Assembly: GCA_012274445.1 (NCBI GenBank)
Contig: JAAROD010000094.1
Coordinates: 310,001 to 374,000 of the forward strand
Direction: 5' to 3'
Length of the DNA: 64,000 nt
Origin: Sclerotiophoma versabilis
Taxonomy: Eukaryota; Ascomycota; Dothideomycetes; Pleosporales; Didymellaceae
The translations under genes and the position numbers were made by a program. Below are positions 55,610 to 64,000 of this stretch, in pieces (the first letter of the stretch is position 1; every line of letters begins with the position of its first letter). The notes under the pieces are model-generated. The model searched no databases and was not told the DNA's origin. It saw nothing but the letters and a program-made list of their open reading frames with translations.

Positions 55610-56020
55610 TCAATTCCATCGCACGCGTACTTCACGTATAGCTCCCAGCCACAAGTCCTGCGCCTCTTCCGCCCATCGTACCTGCTCCAGTAGCTCATCC
55701 ACATCCACATCAACCTCCACACTATCACTTTTCTGTTTCACCTGTACTAACAGAGTGATTGCCCGATCGATGTTATCTATTGAATCGAGAGCTGCCTCTA
55801 CGTCTTCGTCAAATTCCTGAGCCCTGTTGTAAAAGTGATCAACGCTTTGCATGTCAGCGAGGAGCTTAACCAAAGCTTGTCGGCGTTGTGAGTAGATTTC
55901 GTTCAGTCTATGCAGGGCTGCTTTGGTTGTTGATTTAGAGGGTCGAGAACGGTAGTAGCTTAATCCTGCATAGAGGGCAGCTGCTACGGAGAGAGGACCG
56001 AGGAGTAACACTTCAGACAT
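55610..56020 (-). CDS. Small hypothetical membrane-anchored coiled-coil protein
   Basis: Intronless, 136 aa. Residues about 4-22 (VLLLGPLSVAAALYAGLSYY) form a transmembrane or signal-anchor helix. A basic stretch (RSRPSKSTTK) and a long helical segment rich in Leu/Glu/Gln (LHRLNEIYSQRRQALVKLLADMQ ... IDRAITLLVQVKQ) follow, ending WAEEAQDLWLGAIREVRVRW. Heptad-like spacing suggests a coiled coil. Composition and ATG context favour a real gene, but no family is recognised. Confidence 0.6.
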   Translation of the reverse strand: MSEVLLLGPLSVAAALYAGLSYYRSRPSKSTTKAALHRLNEIYSQRRQALVKLLADMQSVDHFYNRAQEFDEDVEAALDSIDNIDRAITLLVQVKQKSDSVEVDVDVDELLEQVRWAEEAQDLWLGAIREVRVRWN

Positions 56021-56942
56021 TGTGGTATTGTTTTATATGATTGAACTGATTTTGTGTTCAGAGTGAATCTTGATTCTGATATTTAGTTTGGTGGAGGAAG
56101 GGCGAAGTCATAGGTCTAGTAGGCGTGTTCGGTTGTGAATGAAGTGGAGAGATATTGGAAGAGCATAGTTCCAGAACAAGACATTGTGCTTACAGTTTCA
56201 GAACTTCCCAAGACAATGAATTATAGCAGGTTTATTCAACTGAGGATCTTACCGATGTAGCTTGGTCTCAAGGCTAGTACCAGTCCTTTGAGTCGTTCTT
56301 GAAAGGACGCCTGAAAGGTTTTGGTGCGTTTGGGAGTATCTACATGCACCGGTGAGTCGCGGTCCAAAAGGACAATGATGCGACGCAACAAACACTACCT
56401 GAATATTCATAATTAAGTCTCAGCATGTTTCATCAGTTGGAAAAATCTTTTATGTCGATATGTCCGGAAGAAAAAAGCATGAGAAGAAGCGAATATGTCG
56501 ATCGTTCCAAACCAGAAGACCGTTTCACTGACCTACCAGTCGTGTGTAAATGAGAACCTCTCTTCAAGGTTTGCAACGAGCTTGCTTGACTGTAGAGCCG
56601 TGGTGCAAAGCTCACAATGGAGGTCTTGCAAAGAGTTGATGAGCCAGTTTGCGCGTGGCGACGTGGCGCGAAAGATGTCATTGCAGGACGAGATTGGGAA
56701 GGTATCAAAGGGAAGTCGCAGTTGGGTAACATCGTTCTCTATCTCAGTAACGGAGCAAAAGCCGAATTACGTACGTATACATTGCAACTCCTATAACAAG
56801 AACAGTAAGAGACCCCAGGAGATGCATAAAAACCAAGGACGTGGAAGGAATGAAATAAGCGCCAAAAACTTTCGGTAAAGGTCCGGATATGCATATCAGA
56901 TTGCATGAACGTATAATAACGTCGCTGCGTACCTACTGCTGC
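56021..56942. other. Intergenic, nothing recognised
   Basis: About 0.9 kb. A plus-strand frame of 127 codons at 56495-56878 has no motif and an atypical composition, so it is not called as a gene. Confidence 0.4.
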
Positions 56943-58439
56943 TCAGTTCCTGGTGGCGAGGTACTCAGCGCACTGGTCTCCGGCAATTCGTCCAAAGACA
57001 ACGCACTCAAGCAGTGAAGAGCCCCCTAGCCGATTCCCACCGTGTATTCCGCCAGTGATCTCTCCAGCGCCCCACACTCCTTCGATACGCTTGTTGTCTT
57101 TTGTTAAGACTTCGCCCTTCTCGTTGATGAGTACACCACCCATAGTGTAGTGAATGACGGGAGTGACCGCGCCCACATAGACAACTGACTCAGATGTTGG
57201 TTCCTTTAACGCCCAGTGGCCAAAGAACTTTCGACTGAAGGGATCTTCGGTACCGTTCGAAACAGTAGCCGCGTAGCTTTTTATGGTATTCAAAGCATCA
57301 GGACCCAGCTCGGAGATTCTTGTCTTTCGCATGAGACCTTTGAATATGTAGAAATCGACGTGCGACTTTGCAGCGTTGTAAGTCACCTCATCGAGGGCCA
57401 GCTGCACCTCCCACTGGCGTGGAGACTTAAAAGTCGAGGGCATCGAGGTGACCGCGTTCGCAACGTTCTCTCGCGTATCCAGTTCATTGACGAAGCGCTT
57501 GCCATTCAACAAGAGTATGCCGCCCTCGCCCCGAAGTACTTCTGCAGCCAGAAATTTGAGCGGTGAGATTGGGTCTGCGGGATCTACGAATCCCGTCGGG
57601 TGTACCTGCACTGAGTCCATATCGATTAGCTGAGCCCCTGCTGCTGTAAGCAGTGGCTGGGTGCCAGGACGGGGATCGTTCGTGGATGGGTATCCTGCAA
57701 GGTCTGGACGATATTGCGCGAGAAGACCTTTGGCATCGCCGCCGAAGCCTCCTGATGCAAAAATGACCGGACCGTGGAGCTCTTCGTAGTTGCCGTTTGC
57801 ATCAATGTATTCTACTCCTATTACCCTTTTCCTCTCCTGAAGTACTTGCGTTACAGTGCATGAGGTCTGCAAGTGGAAAAGCGGAGATTCTTTGAGGCCT
57901 TTCAAAAGCGCGCTGATGATTGCAAACCCTGGCGGTGGCCCAACACCCCGATGTGTTCTAGCATAGGAATGGCCACCAAGTTGCGCAACTTTACATAGAT
58001 CGACTCCCTGCTCTTCGACTAGCCAATGTACTGCACCTGCAGAACCTTCCGTCAAAGCCTTGACGAGCTGTTCTCTCTCAGCCGTGAAAGACGAGATTCG
58101 CTGACCAACTGAAGATATGGTGTCTGAGTAGAACGCATCTCCTGGCTCCGCTACTGGCTGAAATTTTGTTGGTGCGCCGTTGATGCCGGACGACGCCTTG
58201 ATGCTATTTCCCCCAGGCTTTGCGGCCCGCTCGAGGACACGAACTGGGACGTTGTGCTTAACTAATTGTGATGCAGCACTCAGACCTGCGAGGCCAGAGC
58301 CTACCACAATGGCGCATTTCGAGGACATATCGTCGTCCAGTATGGTGGAAAACATCGGTCTGCTGCTATGGTGGACGAGAGCTGTAAATATTACAGCGAA
58401 GGAGGTAAAGGTAAGTAAAATCTTGCGGGGAGTGAACAT
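56943..58439 (-). CDS. OSM1: Soluble (NADH-dependent) fumarate reductase, OSM1 family
   Basis: Intronless, 498 aa. Residues about 7-24 form an uncleaved or cleaved hydrophobic signal (ILLTFTSFAVIFTALVHH). The FAD-binding GxGxxG is VVGSGLAGLSAA, followed by ERAAKPGGNSIKASSGING. The active-site elements of the fumarate reductase flavoprotein family are present: HPTGFVDP, the Arg/Glu-bearing LRGEGGILLLNGKRFVNELDTRE, and the C-terminal HYTMGGVLIN...VWGAGEITGGIHGGNRLGGSSLLECVVFGRIAG. In yeast OSM1 reduces fumarate to succinate to reoxidise FADH2 during anaerobic growth and ER oxidative folding. ER or mitochondrial placement is inferred from the N-terminus. Confidence 0.92.
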   Translation of the reverse strand: MFTPRKILLTFTSFAVIFTALVHHSSRPMFSTILDDDMSSKCAIVVGSGLAGLSAASQLVKHNVPVRVLERAAKPGGNSIKASSGINGAPTKFQPVAEPGDAFYSDTISSVGQRISSFTAEREQLVKALTEGSAGAVHWLVEEQGVDLCKVAQLGGHSYARTHRGVGPPPGFAIISALLKGLKESPLFHLQTSCTVTQVLQERKRVIGVEYIDANGNYEELHGPVIFASGGFGGDAKGLLAQYRPDLAGYPSTNDPRPGTQPLLTAAGAQLIDMDSVQVHPTGFVDPADPISPLKFLAAEVLRGEGGILLLNGKRFVNELDTRENVANAVTSMPSTFKSPRQWEVQLALDEVTYNAAKSHVDFYIFKGLMRKTRISELGPDALNTIKSYAATVSNGTEDPFSRKFFGHWALKEPTSESVVYVGAVTPVIHYTMGGVLINEKGEVLTKDNKRIEGVWGAGEITGGIHGGNRLGGSSLLECVVFGRIAGDQCAEYLATRN

Positions 58440-59275
58440 TGTAAGTAGGTCTCGATTGCTGTTCCGTCATTGCTATGGTCAGTCGATGTGATATTGTAAG
58501 CTTCGCAATGTGATCAGGCGATTGTCACGCCGCTACAGAGGACCGCTTAGGCCTGCTCACTGGGGTGGGCCATAACTTCCAAGGTCTTGTCTCTTTCCCG
58601 TCACAGTACGTGCGATATATCACGAAGAAAGATTCAAGTTGACAAATGTGTTGTCGATGTTCGTGTTCGAGGGAAGAGAGGTCGGCCGGTCAAAGAAGGT
58701 GCACGTGTGTCAGCCCCACAAGCGCATGCACCCAACCCCTCGAAACCTTCTTCTCACGCCATCTGCCTCCTCCCACTTCCAACGGCAACAATAGACGTGC
58801 GTACAAAACGCCAAATACCGAAAACAGCAGCTGCAATCGAAACAGAGCCAATCAATAATGCTTGATTGCGATCGGAGGCGGTAGTGTGCGCGTGCGCGCT
58901 CTCCGAACGACAGATCAGCTCGGAACGTCAGTCTTCCATGCGCTAGAAGGACTTTGTGCAGAACATCGTGGTGTCCTACACGGATGAGGACTGCCGGACG
59001 CTCACAAACGCAGATTTAAATGGGCGTGCGCTGTTTAGTCTACCGCTATGTGTTCGGAACGCTGACTCCCGTTATGAGGGTGGATGTGTCGCGGTGAGGA
59101 TGATCGCACGCGGATTTGAGGCGCGGCAGAAGGTGTTCCGGATTTTGGGACAAGTAAGAGGAGCCGGGCTCGAGTTTTCATAACTTCAGAATCGTTTCCT
59201 GCTTGCGCGATTTTTGCTTTCTTCTCTTCCTTCGTCTCCTCGATCTTGTCGTGTTCTGAATGTGCCTTTTGCGAG
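58440..59275. other. Intergenic, divergent promoter region
   Basis: Lies between the outward-facing OSM1 and the ADC-like gene. Overlapping short frames at 58587-58865 and 58956-59183 have no support. Confidence 0.4.
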
Positions 59276-60280
59276 ATGCTTCTCAACAACATGCTTGACC
59301 TCAGTCTGCTGGACTTGGCGCTTCTGTGCCACCCGATTTTAGTACTCCTTCCAAGCCCATACTTGAAGACGCAACCGAGAGTGTCCAGGAGAAAGTATTT
59401 CGTCCTCTCCTTCCTCACTCTTCTCGCATACCGCTACTACACAACCTCATCTACACCGCCGCTACTCCTCACCACACCAACGGACACAAGTCTCTGCCAA
59501 ACTCACGACCTCCCCAACCCAATCGCGCACCTATACCCCAGCAACGCAACCGGGACCCTAAATGGCACCATAACTGTACTCCCCATCCCTTTGGCGCTCG
59601 CCCGCTCACTCATTCCCGCTCAATACACCATCCTAACCAGGGCCTACCGATCGCTGCTGCCCACCTTCCCCTCGGACATGTACCCAGCAATCCTGCAAGC
59701 AGTACACGACCACGAAGTCCAAGCCTTCGGATACAAGATCCCAGACTTTACACGAGCAGGGATCGAGTTCCCATTCCTAGACCTCTTCAGCGACGGAACT
59801 TCTTTCAAATGGGCACCCTCCCTCCTCATGACGGCAGACCACGACATCGCCCTCAAAGGCGCCCAAGACTACGGGACTACCACATTCCCCGCATCCTTCG
59901 ACCCGGCCTGCGATGCATACCAATCCGTGCCTGGCTCAGCGGGCACAACAACATTTCAAGCGAAGACCAAGGACGATGTGGCTTCCATCTCAACCGTATT
60001 TGAGAAGACGCAGGGATGGACGTACGGCCTGGAATTCTTCAGGAATGTTACGAATCAGCCGACTTTTGCGGACGGGAAGACGTGCGATAATATGGTTCGG
60101 CTTTTCAATACCAGTGTGACGACGGGTATTGAGACGGTGAAGGGGGTTGTCAGGGCCAGGATACCGCCTTTCAAGGATGAGAGGGTGTGGGAGGGTGTTG
60201 AAGGGATCAGGTTGGATTCCGCTTTTATTGAGAATAACTATTTGCCTTGTGAGGGGTTTAGAGGGTACGGAGAGACTTAG
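59276..60280 (+). CDS. Hypothetical membrane-anchored protein, possible acetoacetate-decarboxylase-like fold
   Basis: One exon, up to 334 aa from the ATG at 59276. The N-terminus is uncertain because an upstream exon cannot be excluded. A transmembrane helix lies near residues 45-62 (KYFVLSFLTLLAYRYYT). The remaining lumenal or extracellular part has NATGTLNGTITVLPIPLALARSLIPAQY, FGYKIPDF and FPFLDLFSDGTSFKWAPSLLMT, a pattern like acetoacetate-decarboxylase-fold proteins of fungi (weak call), plus several N-glycosylation sequons. The catalytic lysine context is not clear. Function unknown. Confidence 0.65.
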   Translation: MLLNNMLDLSLLDLALLCHPILVLLPSPYLKTQPRVSRRKYFVLSFLTLLAYRYYTTSSTPPLLLTTPTDTSLCQTHDLPNPIAHLYPSNATGTLNGTITVLPIPLALARSLIPAQYTILTRAYRSLLPTFPSDMYPAILQAVHDHEVQAFGYKIPDFTRAGIEFPFLDLFSDGTSFKWAPSLLMTADHDIALKGAQDYGTTTFPASFDPACDAYQSVPGSAGTTTFQAKTKDDVASISTVFEKTQGWTYGLEFFRNVTNQPTFADGKTCDNMVRLFNTSVTTGIETVKGVVRARIPPFKDERVWEGVEGIRLDSAFIENNYLPCEGFRGYGET

Positions 60281-61053
60281 AGGAATTGTGAGGGGTGTGC
60301 AGTTGGGATCGGAGGGAGCAGAGCGGTTGGAGCAGGAATGCTTTGCAAGCCCAAGGAGTATGGAGTAGCATGTTATTTATGATACCCCGATAGAACACAT
60401 GGAACTAGGTAACCTGGATCAGGACTACTGACAACAAAGTTTCTGGCCTAGTTGGCTCGTCCAATCACATTGGCAATTTTTTGAAAGTCCTCCTTCGCGT
60501 GAAACCAATCTGGTCTCCTCCTTCCTGGGTTCGCTCTCGCGTGCGTGCCTCGTCACTGTCTGCTTGTTGATCGCAATGGTGACCTTGTTGGCCAAGCATG
60601 CAAACATGTCGGTGATCACTGCGCCATACAAGACTATAGGCGAGGAGGCGGTAAAGAGTTACAGCTTGTGCTCGCTCATGAAGAAAACGATGCAGCCACA
60701 GAACAACAGAACGACGTGGAGACTACCGACAATAGGGAGCTGATGCTGGTGCGTGAGCTCAAGGATATAGTCGTCTCAGGAAAGGCCTATCGATGTGATG
60801 AACGGTGAGTTGTTGATTTAGGTGGCTGATTGCGTATCGCGAAGAGTGCGATGGTGATGGGGACGGATCTGAGGGTCTGGTACTGCTTATGCAATGGCTG
60901 GCTGGCGAGGAGAGTGAGAGTGAGAAAACGGAGGCTTTGGGTAGAAGCGGCCCCAAGCATCAATGGAAAAAGCAACGCTCCCTCGATGATTTAAAACCCC
61001 TTGCATGAGATTTAGGACAACGTTTGTGTTTTCCGGTACTCTGGGGCTGTATT
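60281..61053. other. Intergenic, nothing firmly recognised
   Basis: Both strands have short open frames. A minus-strand piece at about 60770-60660 encodes a hydrophobic helix (IVGSLHVVLLFCGCIVFF) before a stop and might be an exon of a small membrane protein, but no start or splice solution was found. Confidence 0.35.
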
Positions 61054-62849
61054 TCACGCTCTGCCAAGTCTGGCTTTAATTCCTGCGAGTTTTGCATGAA
61101 TGATACCCTTGAGCCCCCCAGCGGTCGTTGGAACTTCGTCGGCGCCCACGAAGCGACGCACCAGCAGATTGAAGATGTTGCCAAAGCCAAGCGCCATGAC
61201 GGTGCTGGTAAGGATGATGACGTTGTATGGCATGCTGAAGTCGGGTGTTGGTAACGGCAGCAGCAGTGACGTAGTGCGGATGTAAACCCCCTTCCTGTCT
61301 GTGGCCTGAGGGGAAAGGATACGGATGACAGCTGGTGCGACATCAAAACCTCGGTTGGCATCGGGTGGGTATTCAGTATAGCGGAGGATAGCTTTCTCGA
61401 ATTCGTATGTTAGTGTGAGGGTGGAGTTAGGCGGAATGACCATGCGCAGCTCCAGGTGGGTGCCACGTTTTCTGTCCAGAGCAGGCTTGTAGTATGTCTC
61501 CTTGATGGGACTCTCAACGGACGTGTCCACCTGGGCACGCAAAGTATGCAGGTAGGGCTTCATGAACCAGGGCAGAGATTCGAGGTAGACAAACTCCACA
61601 GACTCAGTAGTGGAGGGGTTCTTGATGATCGCTTGTGTGCTTCCGCGCTCCTGTCCATGGCCGTTGATTGAACGAGCAGCGAAGAGTGGAGGGTCTGATC
61701 GAACCAGTCCTGTCGTCATCTTCTGCTCTGGCAAGACAAGATCGAAGTCTGCGCCGACTGGAAGCTTGTAGCAGCGAAGGGTGTCTGCGGCCAGCCTTGT
61801 CTCGCTGAACGCTCCTTGGGACTTAACGTCCATGGTGCGCTCTGGTGGAATGTTGATGCAGACGCTGTTGGAGTCTTCGCCTTCTTCAACCAGGGGGCAT
61901 GATCCCCTCAAGGGCTTGCCAAAGACCTCTTCGAGAGTCCAGCCTGGTTCAGTACCCTTGTTCAGGGGGAAGCAGGTGTCCTGCGCGTTGTAACCCTTGG
62001 ATGTGTCGCACTCGATATGATCCATAGGCAGAGGACGGGGGATTGGGTTGTCGCGCGGTCGTTTCGATCGGGTAATATCCAGGACCATGTCTACAGACTG
62101 CTCCGTCTCCAACGAGCACTGGCCGTCATCGAGGTTGCAAACAGGTCGCACGTCAATTGCCATTGTCTGGAAGGACGCGTCAAAGAGCTTGTGTCCATCC
62201 AGCAAGCTCGAGATGCCTGCCTTGCCTTTGCAGGGAAGCAGCTTGAGGAAGGGTGTCAAGTTCTCGGTACAGACCACCTCATGAGGCAGTGTGCCGTGCA
62301 GGAGGTGCAGGTTCGGCGCGTTGCGGTGGTCGCCTTCTGGCGAGAAAGCCATGACTGGTCGAATTGTCTTGGTGGCGTCGATGAAGTTCAGGGAGGCACA
62401 GAAGAGGCCAGACAGCGCGTTGGTGAGAGTAAGCCAGCGTGCGAACGCTCTATCACACGTCAGAGGATACTTTCATAGCTGACTCGGTGGCCTTACTGCT
62501 CCTCACTCTCAGCTTCGATCCATGCCCACAGCTCCACGCCGGTTCCTCCTTCTCTCGACCCCTGCCACGGCCGCTGGCCCCAGTTCTCGGCGTCCCACCT
62601 TCCAACGCTGAACCTCAGATGCAGCTCCTGCGTATGGGCATGCTGCAGGATCTGGCCTAGCGATCTCGGCACGAAGCGGAAGTTCTGCTGTTCGAATGAC
62701 GTCTGGCTCTCGTTGCTGCGGAAGTTGAAGGACGCGAGGAGGGTGTCCTGGGGGAGCGGTCGAAGCAGGAGCTGCTCATGGTAGTCAGACGTCGCGGAGG
62801 TGACTGCTATGAATGCACTCAGCAGAGACAGAAACAAAGAGGAGAGCAT
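61054..62849 (-). CDS. GPI16: GPI transamidase subunit GPI16 (PIG-T)
   Basis: Two exons, 62849-62497 and 62449-61054 (47-nt intron), giving 582 aa. Residues 1 to about 19 are a signal peptide (MLSSLFLSLLSAFIAVTSA). The lumenal domain shows LLLRPLPQDTLLASFNFRSNES, the conserved RFVPRSLGQIL, the junction-spanning ALTNALSGLFCASLNFID-like segment and CTENLTPFLKLLPCKGKAGI, with paired cysteines. ESLPWFMKPYLHTLRA and the C-terminal helix (YNVIILTSTVMALGFGNIFNLLV) follow. PIG-T/GPI16 is the scaffold subunit of the ER GPI transamidase and links to the catalytic GPI8 by a disulfide. It is divergent from LUC7 with 212 bp between starts. Confidence 0.95.
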
Positions 62850-63061
62850 CGCAGCATTGCAGCGCCCCGTGTGCAGCAGGGGAGTGGAGTGAGAGCTGTT
62901 GATGCACGTGGGCGTTGCGGAGGTGAAGGCACGCGTGGCACGTAATTGGCTGGAGCGCTTAGCTTGGCGTCACCGCGGGCCGGGGCGCGATTTCTGTTCG
63001 ACGGCTGGGTCGAGCTCTCCACCTCACCATTCACCAGCAGCACCAGTAGAGAGTAGACAAT
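62850..63061. promoter_or_regulatory. Compact bidirectional promoter GPI16 / LUC7
   Basis: 212 bp between the divergent start codons. A CACGTG E-box-like sequence is present at about 62905-62910. The remainder shows no named element. Confidence 0.5.
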
Positions 63062-64000
63062 ATGGCCGCAGCAGAGACGCGCAGGCTGCTTGGTATGTAG
63101 TGCTTCATGTACTGTGTGTGCTTAGTCATACTGACTGTCTGCAGAACAGCTCATGGGCGAGCAGCTTATGAGCGGCTCTGACCAGCGCGCGCCGCAGCTG
63201 AGCATCACCGACCCCAAGGTCTGCCGCTCATATCTCGTCGGCAACTGCCCGCACGACCTCTTCACAAACACAAAGAACGAACTGGGACCCTGCCCCAAGG
63301 TCCACAATGAAGCGCTCAAGACCGAGTACCAGGAGGCGGACGCAGACCAGAAGCGCAGGTGGGGCTTTGACTTCGACTACCTGAGGGACATGCAGCACCA
63401 CATTGACGGCTGTAACCGCAAGATAGACCAGGCGCAGCGTCGTCTGGAAAAGACGCCTGAGGAGATTCGACAGACCAATGCTTTGGTGAGTACATGCTAC
63501 CTTGCTTGCTCAGACTATCGACCACTAACAGCTGGCTAGTTGAAATCGATCAATGAGCTTACCAAATCGATCGAAGCCGGCATGCTCGAAGTCCAGATCA
63601 TGGGTGAAGAGGGCATGGTCAACATGGCCGTACAGGAATTCACAAAGGTCCGCATGAAGAAGGCCGAGAAGGAAGAGCGCGAGAGGGAGTTGAGGGCTCT
63701 TTCCGACACAGGAGGACCGTCAGGACACCAGAAGCTTCAGGTCTGTGACGTGTGCGGCGCGTATCTCAGTCGCCTTGACAATGATCGCCGTTTAGCAGAC
63801 CACTTCTACGGAAAGATGCATCTTGGCTACGCCCAGATGCGCAAGTCGTACGAATCCCTGCAAAAGGAGCTCAAGGGCCGCGCCCCTCCCCGCGACGCAT
63901 ACCCATCGCAAAGCGACGACCGAGGATCAGGCGGCTGGGGTGGCGGTGGCTACGGTGGAGGTGGTGGAGGATATGGCGGCCGCGGTGGGCGACGTGGTCG
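63062..64000 (+). CDS. LUC7: LUC7 U1 snRNP splicing factor (3' end outside the window)
   Basis: Three exons visible: 63062-63092, 63145-63485 and 63540 onward, open to base 64000. The introns are 52 and 54 nt. The joined N-terminus MAAAETRRLLEQLMG and QRAPQLSITDPKVCRSYLVGNCPHDLF are LUC7 hallmarks. The CCCH zinc finger spans C-x8-C-(x)n-C-x3-H (CRSYLVGNC...GPCPKVH). A coiled region (RKIDQAQRRLEKTPEEI) and a second C2H2 finger (CDVCGAYL...HFYGKMHLGY) follow, then a Gly-rich tail (GWGGGGYGGGGG). LUC7 sits in the U1 snRNP and helps select 5' splice sites. Confidence 0.95.

Noticed and set aside
56495..56878. 127-codon plus-strand open frame
   Set aside because: No recognisable motif, unusual composition and no neighbour support; treated as chance.
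1..64000. CRISPR arrays, phage or bacterial operons
   Set aside because: Spliceosomal introns and eukaryotic gene families throughout; no regularly spaced repeats were seen.

Overview
This is nuclear DNA of a filamentous ascomycete (Pezizomycotina). The evidence is genes of one to six exons with introns mostly 45-63 nt long, GT...AG boundaries and CTNAN-like branch sites, plus fungal-specific families (DUF6536, RTA1-like, rhodopsin/PTH11-like, SLM1, COX15, MAK5). Intron style and gene content fit Dothideomycetes, perhaps Pleosporales. That placement is inference, because no marker gene was compared.

Layout. 1-9 kb is mostly secreted or metabolic: the 5' part of an acid trehalase, a decayed gene beside about 1 kb of repeat-like DNA, an MDR enoyl reductase-like enzyme, an F-box protein, a PLP enzyme annotated here as D-cysteine desulfhydrase-like, and a CE2-type esterase. 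9.6-16.7 kb is largely housekeeping: an unknown single-pass membrane protein, BFR2 (SSU processome) divergent from IND1 (mitochondrial Fe-S assembly), and a DUF6536 membrane protein. 16.7-24.6 kb is gene-poor, with an APC permease and a rhodopsin-like receptor. 24.6-33 kb holds a CCDC130/Saf4-like splicing factor, an SDR, an alpha/beta hydrolase with a long tail, and a secreted carboxylesterase. 34-42 kb holds SLM1, COX15 and a BTB protein. 42.7-49.9 kb has the clearest decay: a sugar transporter with one premature TAG, an N2227 methyltransferase with an apparent signal peptide, a long empty stretch, and an RTA1-like gene with a suspicious 3' end. 50-64 kb is again housekeeping: MAK5 divergent from TRM7, an OSM1-type fumarate reductase, GPI16 divergent from LUC7, and two small or unknown proteins.

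The genes do not form an evident biosynthetic cluster. There is no PKS, NRPS, terpene synthase or cluster transcription factor. I see no tRNA, rRNA, CRISPR, intact transposon or virus-like sequence. The housekeeping genes sit in head-to-head pairs that share short promoters (BFR2/IND1, MAK5/TRM7, GPI16/LUC7). I found no convincing undescribed multi-gene system. The most useful points are gene-model corrections, two decayed genes, a probable substrate re-annotation, and a few splicing oddities. Exon boundaries were inferred by eye from reading frame, splice-site consensus and protein continuity.
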